This document shows, piece by piece, positions 32,915-42,148 of a stretch of DNA of 64,000 nucleotides. Positions within the stretch are counted from its first letter, which is position 1, and every line of letters begins with the position of its first letter. The position numbers and the translations under genes are program-made. The DNA is from MH13 sp040219355 (GTDB lineage: Bacteria > Pseudomonadota > Alphaproteobacteria > Rhizobiales > MH13), in the NCBI GenBank assembly GCA_040219355.1, contig JAVJSN010000009.1:1-64000 (forward strand), given 5' to 3'. The notes beneath the pieces were generated by a model that saw nothing but the letters and a program-made list of their open reading frames with translations, was not told the origin of the DNA and ran no database searches.

Positions 32915-35095
32915 ATGGCTCAGACATTCCCTTACTCTTACGTTTCTCGAGCCGGATTGCAGGTGGACAAAGACCTCTGCGCCTTGATTGAAGATGATGC
33001 GTTGGCCAGCACAGGCATCACCACCGACACTTTTTGGAATGCGCTTGCCGCTTTGGTCAAAGATTTTGGTCCGCGTAATCAGGCGCTGCTGGAAAAACGC
33101 GAGGACCTGCAGGCCAAAATCGATGCTTGGCACCGTGAGCGTAAAGGCCAGCCCATCGACATGGCGACCTACAAGGCGTTCCTTAAAGAGATTGGCTACC
33201 TGGTGCCAGCTGGCCCAGACTTCAGCGTTGAAACCAGCAATGTCGATCCAGAGATAAGCTCAATCCCTGGCCCGCAATTGGTCGTTCCCATCATGAACGC
33301 CCGTTATGCGCTGAACGCGGCCAATGCCCGTTGGGGCTCGCTTTATGATGCGCTCTACGGGACCGATGCGCTGGGCGACCTGCCGAAGGGCAAGGGCTAT
33401 GACCCTGAACGCGGTGCGCGCGTGATCGCCTGGGGGCGCGAGTTCCTTGATAAGAGCATCCCGCTGGAAGTTGGCAGCCACGCGGACGTCGTCACCTATG
33501 TCGTCGCTCATGACCGGCTGGTGCCAACACTGGAAGATGGCACGGTCACTGAACTCAAAGACCCTGCAAAATTTAAGGGCTATCACGGCGACCCAATGGC
33601 GCCTTCGATGCTGCTGTTTCAAAACAACAGTCTCTATTTCGAGATGTACTTCGACACAGAAAACACCATCGGCAAGAGCGACAAGGCAGGCATCGCTGGC
33701 ATCAATCTGGAAGCCGCGGTTTCCACCATCATGGATTGCGAGGACTCCGTCGCTGCTGTGGACGGACCGGACAAGGCACTCGCCTATCGCAACTGGCTTG
33801 GCCTGATGAAGGGCGATCTGGAGGAGACTGTTCAAAAGGGCGAGAAAACAATCACCCGCAAGCTCTATGGCGACTTTGAGTACAAGGCACCTGACGGGAC
33901 GCCCTTCATGGTGAAAACCCGCGCGCTGATGCTGGTGCGCAATGTCGGTCATCTGATGACCACGCCTGCCGTGCTCGATGGTGAAGGCATTGAAATACCC
34001 GAAGGCATCTTGGATGGCCTTTGCACCTCGATGATCGCCATGCACGATCTGGCCAAAGACGCGAACCACAAAAAGCGCAACTCCACCTCCGGCTCGGTCT
34101 ACATCGTGAAGCCCAAAATGCACGGGCCTGAAGAAGTCGCGTTTGCCAACGATCTGTTCGGCGCTATCGAACGCCATCTCGGCCTGCCAGAGTTCACGCT
34201 GAAAATGGGCATCATGGATGAGGAACGCCGCACCACGGTGAACCTGAAAGAATGCATCCGCGCTGCCAAAAACCGCGTCGTGTTCATCAACACCGGCTTC
34301 CTGGATCGCACCGGCGATGAAATGCACACCTCAATGGAAGCTGGCCCGATGCTGCGCAAAGGCGACATGAAAACAACGCCTTGGATTGCTGCCTATGAGG
34401 ATCGCAATGTCGATGTCGGCCTTGCCTGCGGCTTGCCCGGCAAAGCGCAAATTGGCAAGGGCATGTGGGCGATGCCCGATCTAATGCACGCCATGCTGGA
34501 GGAGAAAATCGGCCACCCAGAATCTGGTGCAACCTGCGCCTGGGTGCCCTCCCCCACCGCCGCCACGCTCCACGCCACGCACTATCATGAGGTCGATGTG
34601 AAGGCCCGCCAGGACGAGCTGAAGGGCCGGCCCATGGCAAGCGTTGACGACATTCTGACCATTCCACTGGCCGACCGCCCCAACTGGCAACCGGATGAGA
34701 TCAAAGCCGAGCTTGAGAACAACGCACAGGGCATTTTGGGCTATGTGGTACGTTGGGTGAACCAGGGCGTTGGCTGCTCAAAGGTGCCAGACATCAACGA
34801 TGTTGGCCTGATGGAGGACCGCGCCACGCTGCGCATCTCCTCCCAGCACATGGCCAACTGGCTGCACCATGGCGTCGTTTCGCAGGACGAGGTGATGGAC
34901 GTGATGAAGCGCATGGCCGCTGTCGTGGATGAGCAGAACGCCAGCGACCCAAGCTATGAACCGATGGCCCCAGCCTATGATGCCATCGCATTCAAAGCTG
35001 CCTGCGATCTGGTTTTCAAAGGCAAGGACCAGCCATCGGGCTACACCGAACCGCTGCTGCATGAGGCACGCCTGGCGCTGAAAGCGTCAGTTTAA
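32915..35095 (+). CDS. glcB: Malate synthase G
   Basis: Condenses glyoxylate with acetyl-CoA to malate in the glyoxylate bypass and in glycolate use. The 726-residue length is normal for isoform G (about 720). Characteristic segments are WGSLYDALYGTDA, FEMYFDTENTIGKSDKAGIAGINLEAAVSTIMDCEDSVAAVD (in parts), VRNVGHLMTTPAV, MGIMDEERRTTVNLKECI and the catalytic region GLACGLPGKAQIGKGMWAMPD. GGAGAT precedes the ATG at 32915; the frame open to 32783 lacks homology. No isocitrate lyase is in the window. Confidence 0.97.
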   Translation: MAQTFPYSYVSRAGLQVDKDLCALIEDDALASTGITTDTFWNALAALVKDFGPRNQALLEKREDLQAKIDAWHRERKGQPIDMATYKAFLKEIGYLVPAGPDFSVETSNVDPEISSIPGPQLVVPIMNARYALNAANARWGSLYDALYGTDALGDLPKGKGYDPERGARVIAWGREFLDKSIPLEVGSHADVVTYVVAHDRLVPTLEDGTVTELKDPAKFKGYHGDPMAPSMLLFQNNSLYFEMYFDTENTIGKSDKAGIAGINLEAAVSTIMDCEDSVAAVDGPDKALAYRNWLGLMKGDLEETVQKGEKTITRKLYGDFEYKAPDGTPFMVKTRALMLVRNVGHLMTTPAVLDGEGIEIPEGILDGLCTSMIAMHDLAKDANHKKRNSTSGSVYIVKPKMHGPEEVAFANDLFGAIERHLGLPEFTLKMGIMDEERRTTVNLKECIRAAKNRVVFINTGFLDRTGDEMHTSMEAGPMLRKGDMKTTPWIAAYEDRNVDVGLACGLPGKAQIGKGMWAMPDLMHAMLEEKIGHPESGATCAWVPSPTAATLHATHYHEVDVKARQDELKGRPMASVDDILTIPLADRPNWQPDEIKAELENNAQGILGYVVRWVNQGVGCSKVPDINDVGLMEDRATLRISSQHMANWLHHGVVSQDEVMDVMKRMAAVVDEQNASDPSYEPMAPAYDAIAFKAACDLVFKGKDQPSGYTEPLLHEARLALKASV

Positions 35096-35110
35096 ACCCT
35101 TAATGTCGTC

Positions 35111-35146
35111 ATGGCCGGGCGACACGCAAGCGTGTGACCCGGCCAT
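35111..35146. repeat. Long intergenic inverted repeat
   Basis: ATGGCCGGG at 35111-35119 pairs with CCCGGCCAT at 35138-35146, with an inner ACACGC/GCGTGT stem. The near-perfect 36-base hairpin between convergent glcB and the DUF2333 gene resembles dispersed REP-like elements of alphaproteobacteria. No T run follows. Confidence 0.7.
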
Positions 35147-35229
35147 CCAGCAATAATGGGCAGTCGACGCACGGGAGGCTGGATCACAGGCTCAAGGCCG
35201 GTGATGACGATGGCGGCAACCGCCACCAA

Positions 35230-35253
35230 GTCCCGGCCTTGAGCAGGGACCTC
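35230..35253. repeat. REP-like dispersed repeat, copy 1
   Basis: GTCCCGGCCTTGAGC then AGGGACCTC. A second copy with two differences in 24 bases lies at 59182-59205. It is an imperfect palindrome (GTCCC..GGGAC). Confidence 0.7.
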
Positions 35254-35353
35254 GATGGTTCTTCTCAGCGAGGCCCCAGATCACACGCTGGCGCGGTGTC
35301 CGGGACTTAGCTTCCAGTACCTTTTCCCTTGCTCTGGTCCTCCTGCCCAACCG

Positions 35354-36541
35354 CTACCGGTCCAATATCCCTCTGATCTCGCTCATGTTCGTCCGCGCAC
35401 GCAAAATGTTCTCGCTCATAATCGAGAGATGATCGGGCATTAGCACGCCATCCTCGCGGCCATTGGAGATCACCAGCGGTTCCAGCGCGGCAGCCTCGGC
35501 GATGTGCTGCTCCATACGGTCCCAGACACCACCCAAATTGCGTGATTGGACCACATCGGCAAAGTCTTCGCGCGCGGCTTGCAACAGCCCGTGATAGGCG
35601 AACATCTGGCCAGAGGCTTCCATGAAAAGGTTGTCCGCTCGGAAATCGAACCAGCCGCGGTCATTGCCTTCACCGCGCACAAACGCATCCAGCTCAGGGT
35701 CATAGCGCTGGCCGGTTGAGCGGCGCGAGAGCTGATCTACCGAAGACCCAATGTCGCGAGCGATACGGTCCAGGAACTGAATCAAGTTGTCGGCGCGGGC
35801 ATCAAAAAGCGCATCGCACGCTTCGAGCCGATCATTGTAGCGCTCATAAAGCGGAATGGCGTTGGCATAGAGCCGCGAGGATGGTTGCACCGGACCAAAG
35901 GGACGGCGGTCATCAAACGGGTTGAACCACCAGGTCTGCTCGTCGGCCTGTAGGCGGCCACGTGCTGTCTCAAGGTCTTCGTCTGCGCCCGACGTTCCGC
36001 GCTCGCGGCCAAGCACATCCACCAGCTCAACTGCGGTCCGGCGCAGCGCGATCAAAACGCCAGTTTGGAAGGCGGCTTTGTTGTCGAAATAGGGGGTCGC
36101 TTCCCATTCCACCACACCAAGCAGACCCACCTTGTATTGCGGCATGGATGGAATCCAAGCATTGCGGTTCACCATCAGGTCGAGCAGATAAACCTGCATA
36201 TCGACAATCTGCGAGCGGTCGCATGTGCGCGCATCATTGGGCGCTCCGTCCACGGTCGCGGTTTCTTCGGTGGCAACCATCGCGTTGGCGCGCAGCACGT
36301 CCTGCGGATAGGTCAGCGTGTCGCCGCGCGTCCACAGCACGTTCCAGAAAAAGGTGATGTTCCAGATCAAGAACAAGATGAGGAAGATCAACAGACCGCC
36401 GCGCCAAAAGATACGGCCCGTGGCGCGAACACCGCGCATTTTCTCCGGCCCGCCCTCTTCAGGCTTGGGCAGACGAAGACGAAACAATGCCATGAAGCCG
36501 CGCCACATTGCTTTGATCCAGTCGATGATAGGGTCGAGCAT
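35354..36541 (-). CDS. DUF2333 family inner-membrane protein
   Basis: A 395-residue protein with a Pro/Gly-rich N-terminal cytoplasmic stretch, one membrane segment at about 46-66 (GGLLIFLILFLIWNITFFWNVLW) and a large, probably periplasmic remainder with LDLMVNRNAWIPSMP and FDFRADNLFMEASGQMFAYHGLLQAAREDFADV (in parts), matching DUF2333. Function is unknown. It is the last gene of a five-gene operon, 25 bases after the DUF6638 gene, and is the only clear membrane protein in it, so it may anchor the complex. Confidence 0.85.
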   Translation of the reverse strand: MLDPIIDWIKAMWRGFMALFRLRLPKPEEGGPEKMRGVRATGRIFWRGGLLIFLILFLIWNITFFWNVLWTRGDTLTYPQDVLRANAMVATEETATVDGAPNDARTCDRSQIVDMQVYLLDLMVNRNAWIPSMPQYKVGLLGVVEWEATPYFDNKAAFQTGVLIALRRTAVELVDVLGRERGTSGADEDLETARGRLQADEQTWWFNPFDDRRPFGPVQPSSRLYANAIPLYERYNDRLEACDALFDARADNLIQFLDRIARDIGSSVDQLSRRSTGQRYDPELDAFVRGEGNDRGWFDFRADNLFMEASGQMFAYHGLLQAAREDFADVVQSRNLGGVWDRMEQHIAEAAALEPLVISNGREDGVLMPDHLSIMSENILRARTNMSEIRGILDR

Positions 36542-36566
36542 ATCTCGTCCTCTTTGCTAAGGCTTG

Positions 36567-37886
36567 TTAGTGCAGCCCGAAAAACGCTTCGCGCACTTTT
36601 GCGCGCATGCGCCAGCGGTCATGGGTGTTCGGCGCATAATGGGTGGTCAAATAGTCAACCGCAAAGGCCTTCTGTTTCTCAGTATAGGTCTCATAGATCG
36701 CATAAAAACGGCGCTTGTTGAGAATAAACGTCGACAGCAGATCAAACGGCAAATGCTCCACGATGATGCGATTGATATCAGCTGCGCCAGGCGCATCGGG
36801 CACCGCGCGGCGGAAATAGAAGCGCTGCTCGGCGGTGAGGTGACGCTCATAGGCAGACGCCTCGGCAGGCGTGTCGAGAAGCCCGCGCATCTGACTGATC
36901 ACGCGGAACCGCCGGTCCGGGTTCAGCTTGACCATGTTGTCGGCAATCCAACGCGAGAGATAGGCATCATTGATCATCGGCGTGGCATCAAACGCATGAT
37001 CACCCAGCATCAAAAGCTCCGCCACCAGAAGCCGCAGGCGGTGCTCCAAAATGCCAGACTCTTTCAGCCAGCCAGGGTTGAACGGCTCCAGCAGCCGCTC
37101 TTCCTCAAGGTATGAAAAAAGCACCGGCGTTTCATGCAGTGCGATGATCGACGCACCAAAGGGTTTGGGCTGAAGCTGATCAGGATCACCGATCATGACA
37201 GCCCCATCGCGAGACGAGTCTCCAGTGTTGATTACGTAGGCGCCGCCGAAATGGCTGGTCCAAAACACGTTCGGCCATTTGAAGGAAAGCTTTTGCGGCA
37301 AGAACCCGTTGCGCCGCACATCGCCAACACGTGCGGCACCAGAAACGATGGTTTTTAAGAGCGCCTGATCACTCCAGGCATTCGGCTCTTTTAAGAACCG
37401 GTCCATCTTCACTTTCAACGTCTGCGCTTCTTCCAAAAGACCGGTTGGCGTACGCACCAAAAACCGTACGTTGCGGATGCCAAGCACATCAGCGGGCCGC
37501 TCCACATCGAACACCAAATTCTCGATCTCGCCGTAAAGCGCGTCCTTCAGCGTCACGGCGCGGATCATCCGATCATTGGCCGCAAAAAAGGCGCGGATCA
37601 CCTGCCCATCGGCAGAAAAACTTGTGCGAATGAGCGGCAGATCGGCCTGATCGGGCGAGAGAATGATGAAGCGCCGATTGATCCCTTCCGGATCGAGATA
37701 GGCCGCGTTCTGCATCTCCAGCGCGACTTCGTAAGAATAGCCCGATGCATCGATGTAGAAGTCGGAAAGCTCTGTTTCCGGCAGACCAAGGGCGCGAAGC
37801 GCCGCGTTGTAGCGGGCCACCAGATGCGCGTGATCGACATGCAATAGCCCGCCAAAGCGCAGGCCCTCTTCAATGAGGCGTTGCAT
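36567..37886 (-). CDS. DUF6638-type protein of unknown function
   Basis: A 439-residue soluble protein without signal peptide or membrane segment, opening MQRLIEEGLRFGGLLHVDHAHLVARYNAALRALG. I connect it with DUF6638 from family resemblance, moderately sure. No catalytic motif is recognisable. Internal features include GIRNVRFLVRTPTGLLEEAQTLKVKMDRFL and a C-terminal helical region. It sits between the AAA+ ATPase gene (15 bases upstream) and the DUF2333 gene (25 bases downstream), so a common function is likely. Confidence 0.7.
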   Translation of the reverse strand: MQRLIEEGLRFGGLLHVDHAHLVARYNAALRALGLPETELSDFYIDASGYSYEVALEMQNAAYLDPEGINRRFIILSPDQADLPLIRTSFSADGQVIRAFFAANDRMIRAVTLKDALYGEIENLVFDVERPADVLGIRNVRFLVRTPTGLLEEAQTLKVKMDRFLKEPNAWSDQALLKTIVSGAARVGDVRRNGFLPQKLSFKWPNVFWTSHFGGAYVINTGDSSRDGAVMIGDPDQLQPKPFGASIIALHETPVLFSYLEEERLLEPFNPGWLKESGILEHRLRLLVAELLMLGDHAFDATPMINDAYLSRWIADNMVKLNPDRRFRVISQMRGLLDTPAEASAYERHLTAEQRFYFRRAVPDAPGAADINRIIVEHLPFDLLSTFILNKRRFYAIYETYTEKQKAFAVDYLTTHYAPNTHDRWRMRAKVREAFFGLH

Positions 37887-37901
37887 CAGTGGCCCCCGGC
37901 A

Positions 37902-39803
37902 TCAATCATCATCGAGATCGTCCAGGCGTTCAGCCGCCTTTTGGCGCACGCGGTGGTCGCGCAGCAGCTCTTGGATCGCCGCCTCGTCAGACTTGTCGGA
38001 GTAGCGGAACTCAGAATCTGCGTAGCGATTGATCTCTTGCAAAATGAAGTCCATCGAGATCGGCTTTTGCAGATCCTGGATCATCGCCAGCTTGTCGTCA
38101 TACCCCTTCTGCAAAAACGCCTCAGGGTTCTCGAACCAGTCGTCCGGCAACTCCACATCCATCGCGCGATACTTGATGCTGTCGGTGATGTTCTTGATCG
38201 CCCGACCTGTGAAGCGTGGCTCAGCTTCTTTGATCTCGTGCAGATAAAGCCCGACATCGCGGATCGTTTTCGGCTCGCCATGCTCCTTGACGAAGCGCTC
38301 CCACACCGCAATCAATCCATCTTCCTGCGGGCGGTTGTGCTGCGCATAGGATTTTGCCACCGCCTGCTTCAGAGCCTGGTCGGCAAAGAACGCGTCCTGG
38401 CCGAGGGGCACATCGTGTTTCTTGCCAAGCAGCAGATGGAAGATGTCGATATAGTCGTTCTCGGTTTGCGGTCCGTCGACGAGCCAACGGGCACCGGCTC
38501 GTTGGCGCAAAGCGTCATCCACCTTCTCCGGATAGTTGGAAAACATGCCGAAACTGGCATTACCACGCACCACGGTTTCCGCGCCGGAGAATGCGGCCAT
38601 CAGAACACCCGTAACCTCTTGTTGTCCTGAGGAACTTTGCCGGTCATCGCGCTTGCCCGCGACCTGATCGATGTCATCGATCGTGCCAAATCCGATGGCT
38701 TGCGGGTCCAAAACCCGGTCGATGAACGCACGGCAGTTCTGACCAGACTTGCCCTGATATTCACTGATCTGGTCAATCCCGAAATTCTCGTAGACGAACG
38801 GGTATCCAGCCAGATCACAATACTCTTTCACCAGCCCGGCCGTCATTTGGATAAGGGTCGTCTTACCGGTGCCAGGAAAGCCGTCGCCAACGAAGGTGAA
38901 GAGGAAACCGCCCAGCTCGACGAATGGGTTTTTCTGCCGCTCAAAGTCGTAGGCTACCAGCATCTTGGCAAGCTTGATCGCTTGCGCCTTGGCGATGTGG
39001 TTGCCCACCACCTCATGCACTTGTTTGAACTGCATAACGAGCGGCTTTCGGCCCTTGGTGGAGGCCGAGCGCTCAAACCCACGCACATGAAAATCATCGG
39101 CCTCAACCGCATACGTGCGCGCCAAAAAGGCCTGAAGGCTATCGCCCATGATCCGGTGAGCGTCGCCCTCCACCCGGTCGATCACATCGGCCATAGCGCG
39201 GGCGATGCGCGGGCCCAAATCCTCGTCATCCAGTGCGTCGGTCGCCGCCTTGGCGACCTGCGCCACCACAAAACTTAGCGCGTCATTGGCGGTGTCATAA
39301 CCCGGCTCGCCCAGCGCCGTGGGATCGCCTGCCGGGCTATCACCCAGCGCATGCAGAAAATGGCTGGCGGTCACAAAAGCCGCCACCAGCGCCCGCGCAC
39401 GCACCAAGGACCGAAACTGCGCTTCGTCCGCCGCCGACAGGCCTGACGTGCGCTTCTTCTCACCAAGGTCCAGATACCCCTGAGGCTCGATGAAAAACTC
39501 CGAAACCGTCATCCCAACGGCGAGCGCCCGGCGCAGCGAAACCAGAATGCCATGCTCGCGGGTGGAAAGCAGTGGATCGTTGCCGCCGGACTTGCGCAAA
39601 GCCGCCTCAAGGTTGGCACGCACCATGCGCCGTGGCGCAGCAGAACCCGCAATTGGCGAAACGAACCGCGTGCGACCAGGCCGATCAGCAGCCGGGCGCG
39701 GCAACGCCTCTTCCACTTGCGCGTTCTCCATCAACCCGAGGGCCGCAGGATACGCTTCGACAATCCGCGCCTCAGGGACGCGAACAGAACTTGCGTCAAT
39801 CAT
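37902..39803 (-). CDS. AAA+ ATPase of an uncharacterised operon
   Basis: A 633-residue protein with about 260 residues of mostly helical N-terminal sequence, then one AAA+ module: Walker A GDGFPGTGKTT at 307-317, Walker B-like GFGTIDDID at 371-379, sensor-1-like FSNYPEKVDDALRQRAGARW near 430-450 with a candidate arginine finger. The Walker B ends in DD rather than DE. The C-terminal 170 residues are helical and charged. It probably powers remodelling of a partner such as the coiled-coil protein of the operon. It starts 62 bases after the upstream gene. Confidence 0.85.
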   Translation of the reverse strand: MIDASSVRVPEARIVEAYPAALGLMENAQVEEALPRPAADRPGRTRFVSPIAGSAAPRRMVRANLEAALRKSGGNDPLLSTREHGILVSLRRALAVGMTVSEFFIEPQGYLDLGEKKRTSGLSAADEAQFRSLVRARALVAAFVTASHFLHALGDSPAGDPTALGEPGYDTANDALSFVVAQVAKAATDALDDEDLGPRIARAMADVIDRVEGDAHRIMGDSLQAFLARTYAVEADDFHVRGFERSASTKGRKPLVMQFKQVHEVVGNHIAKAQAIKLAKMLVAYDFERQKNPFVELGGFLFTFVGDGFPGTGKTTLIQMTAGLVKEYCDLAGYPFVYENFGIDQISEYQGKSGQNCRAFIDRVLDPQAIGFGTIDDIDQVAGKRDDRQSSSGQQEVTGVLMAAFSGAETVVRGNASFGMFSNYPEKVDDALRQRAGARWLVDGPQTENDYIDIFHLLLGKKHDVPLGQDAFFADQALKQAVAKSYAQHNRPQEDGLIAVWERFVKEHGEPKTIRDVGLYLHEIKEAEPRFTGRAIKNITDSIKYRAMDVELPDDWFENPEAFLQKGYDDKLAMIQDLQKPISMDFILQEINRYADSEFRYSDKSDEAAIQELLRDHRVRQKAAERLDDLDDD

Positions 39804-39865
39804 TGAGCACTTTCCTTTGCCGCAATGTCGCGGGCGCAGAAATCTGCAACTCTTACTGACATTGC

Positions 39866-40885
39866 TTAGACATCCTCAAACAGCTCACCACCCGGCGAAA
39901 GCGAGTGCACCCGCATGCCACGCATCAACGTGTCGATACCGCCATCATAGCCCGCCAGTTTCTGGTGAGCGCGATGTGGCAGAAGCGCGTGCGCGCGCGA
40001 AGCACTGGCCCCACGTTCTGTCGCCAGCCCATCGGTTGTGTCCACCGCGTAGGTTTCGCGGTAGCGCGTTGGCGCCAGGAACCAGCTTTTGGTTTCTTCC
40101 GTGCCCACCGAGATCACCTCATCCACGTGCCAGACGAACATCCAGGCATCTTCAATGGGAAGATCAGCAAACAACGGCTCAAAGGCGGGCGGCACATCCA
40201 TGAAAATGGGTGAATAAAACGGGCCCAGCGTCCAGCGCTTCAGACGTTTGAGCGCAATATTGTCAAACGCGTCATCAAACTCGATGGCGCTGGCAAGCGG
40301 GGTGAAACCAGTGCCGGAAAACTTGCGCGCCAGGGCCTGCATCTGCGTATGCGGAAAGGCCTGCGGCTGGCGATACTCAAGCCAGGCCTGAGTGAACACA
40401 GGCCTGTTCGTCCCGCCATCCCAATGATCCCAGGAAATCTGCTTCAGCCGCCCGTCATCCTGCGGGTTCAGTGAGCGGCCTTCTGGCCAAAAAATCGGCA
40501 ACGCACCGCGAACCGCCTCCTGATAGATGGCCCGACCAATCTCTTGCAGTTGTAAGGCGCGCGGCACGCGCCGTCGCTCCATCATCTCGTCAAGAAGCTT
40601 TTCGCGCAGGGTTGCCGAGCTTTGCTCTGGCTCTTTGCGTTCTTTCACATCCCGCGCCAGCGCAATCACATCAGCGAGGATCGGCAATCCACTATCGTTG
40701 CGATCCACACGGGCAGCCAGGCCACCGGCATCGCGCTTGTCCAGCAGGTCAAACAAGGCATCTAGGCGCGCCGCAAGATCCACCAACACCGTGTCGGAGG
40801 ATTGCAACAGCCCTGCGGTCACCCGCGCCAGCGTTTGGAAATAGACCCGCCGAACATCGGGGGGCGTTTGGTGGATCGCATTCAA
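39866..40885 (-). CDS. Unknown protein of the AAA+/coiled-coil operon
   Basis: Not recognised. The 339-residue soluble protein has a helical N-terminal third (about 1-110) and a mixed C-terminal part with several Trp-containing segments (ISWDHWDGGTNRPVFTQAWLEYRQ, WTLGPFYSPIFMD, AWMFVWHVDEVISVGTEETKSWFL). No signal peptide or membrane segment is visible. It lies 12 bases after the coiled-coil gene and 62 bases before the ATPase gene, so it belongs to the operon. Confidence 0.65.
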   Translation of the reverse strand: MNAIHQTPPDVRRVYFQTLARVTAGLLQSSDTVLVDLAARLDALFDLLDKRDAGGLAARVDRNDSGLPILADVIALARDVKERKEPEQSSATLREKLLDEMMERRRVPRALQLQEIGRAIYQEAVRGALPIFWPEGRSLNPQDDGRLKQISWDHWDGGTNRPVFTQAWLEYRQPQAFPHTQMQALARKFSGTGFTPLASAIEFDDAFDNIALKRLKRWTLGPFYSPIFMDVPPAFEPLFADLPIEDAWMFVWHVDEVISVGTEETKSWFLAPTRYRETYAVDTTDGLATERGASASRAHALLPHRAHQKLAGYDGGIDTLMRGMRVHSLSPGGELFEDV

Positions 40886-40897
40886 GACGCAAGAAAC

Positions 40898-41983
40898 CTA
40901 TTCGACATATTTGCCGGACTCGACCTGTTCCACGATCTTGCCAAAACGCCGAGCAAACTCCGCATTGGCCAAATCGGCTTTTTGGCGAATGTCGGCGGTG
41001 CGCTTCATGTAAATTTCGTGCGCTTCCATCATCGAAACGATGCGGTTTTCTGACGAAATACCAATCTGCGTGATCATCGCTTCGGCCTGCGCATCGGTTT
41101 CCCGGCCGACATCATCGATCCGGTGACCGATGTTTTGTTGAGCGGACGTGCGCAGCGACTCCACCAACGCGTCGTACATGATCGTACGCTGTTCGGTGTC
41201 GATGGTGAGCTTGGAAATCAGTGTTTGCTGGGCAGCCTTTTGCTTGGCAAGGCTCTCCACATAGTTCGCATAGATCGAACCATAGCGCTCAAAGCTCTGC
41301 TGCGTTGCCACCAGCTCCTGTTTTTTGGCGGTCGCTTCATTGTAAGTGTTAGCAAGTTGCGCCCGGTCGGCTTGCAACGCCTTCAGTGCCTCGCCGGTAG
41401 CGTCAGCAATCTGCGCATCGATGGCGGAAATCTGCGGCGCGAGTTCGTCCAACTGCGCATCGGTTTCTTCGATCTGGCGGGCAGTCGTCTGAGCGCGATC
41501 CAACACATCGGCCTGCGCGGTCTTGGACTTGTCCAGCCGGTCGTCGATCACAGCCAACTGCTCTTCCAACAGGGCGCGGATGACTTCGGATTTTTCAATC
41601 AGATTGTTGAGGTTGGAGCGAATATCGGCGTTGCGGATGCGGCTGGTTTTCATCTCTTCAGAGCGCCGCTTGGAGAAAATGCTGGTCAGCTTCTCCATAA
41701 AGGTGCTTTCGCTCATCGATTGGAATTCTGAGCCAAAGGTCTGGGTGATTTCGTCCAGCCCGTAAACGAGCGAGGCAATGTTGCCCTGCAACTTGTCCTC
41801 ATTCTCCACCACCGATTTGAAATCTTGATCGTCAATGTTCACGTCGATCGTCTGCATTTGGCTGTCGCCAAGCACTGTGCCGAGCCGCTCATCGATCTTG
41901 GCTTGCGTGGAGTTGATCTCCTGCACCTGGGCCCGCGTTTCGGCGATGCCGCGCTCCAACTCATCAAACTTTGCGCGTGCCAT
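40898..41983 (-). CDS. TelA-like coiled-coil protein
   Basis: A 361-residue, strongly helical protein with long heptad-rich segments (about 1-45 and 105-260) and a conserved-looking C-terminal part (MMEAHEIYMKRTADIRQKADLANAEFARRFGKIVE). It recalls TelA/toxic-anion-resistance and so-called microtubule-binding proteins of this group, but this rests on coiled-coil character and is uncertain. It is the first gene of the minus-strand operon and would set its expression; the promoter lies in the 165-base gap shared with divergent glpD. Confidence 0.7.
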   Translation of the reverse strand: MARAKFDELERGIAETRAQVQEINSTQAKIDERLGTVLGDSQMQTIDVNIDDQDFKSVVENEDKLQGNIASLVYGLDEITQTFGSEFQSMSESTFMEKLTSIFSKRRSEEMKTSRIRNADIRSNLNNLIEKSEVIRALLEEQLAVIDDRLDKSKTAQADVLDRAQTTARQIEETDAQLDELAPQISAIDAQIADATGEALKALQADRAQLANTYNEATAKKQELVATQQSFERYGSIYANYVESLAKQKAAQQTLISKLTIDTEQRTIMYDALVESLRTSAQQNIGHRIDDVGRETDAQAEAMITQIGISSENRIVSMMEAHEIYMKRTADIRQKADLANAEFARRFGKIVEQVESGKYVE

Positions 41984-42148
41984 AGTCTCTCAATCCCTCA
42001 AAAAGTCGCGTGATGCGGTGTGGTAAAACATATTTGGTGACGATTTGCCGGTTTTCACCGACGTTCTTGCGACTTAAGACCAAAGTTGGGCCACATGCTA
42101 GACCTTGAGCGCGTGGCAACGGTAGGTTGAGTTCGGGAACCGACATTC

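Noticed and set aside
33260..34327. A 355-codon open frame antisense to glcB
   Set aside because: It lies wholly inside malate synthase on the other strand, has a His/Gln-rich composition typical of antisense frames in GC-rich DNA and shows no domain.
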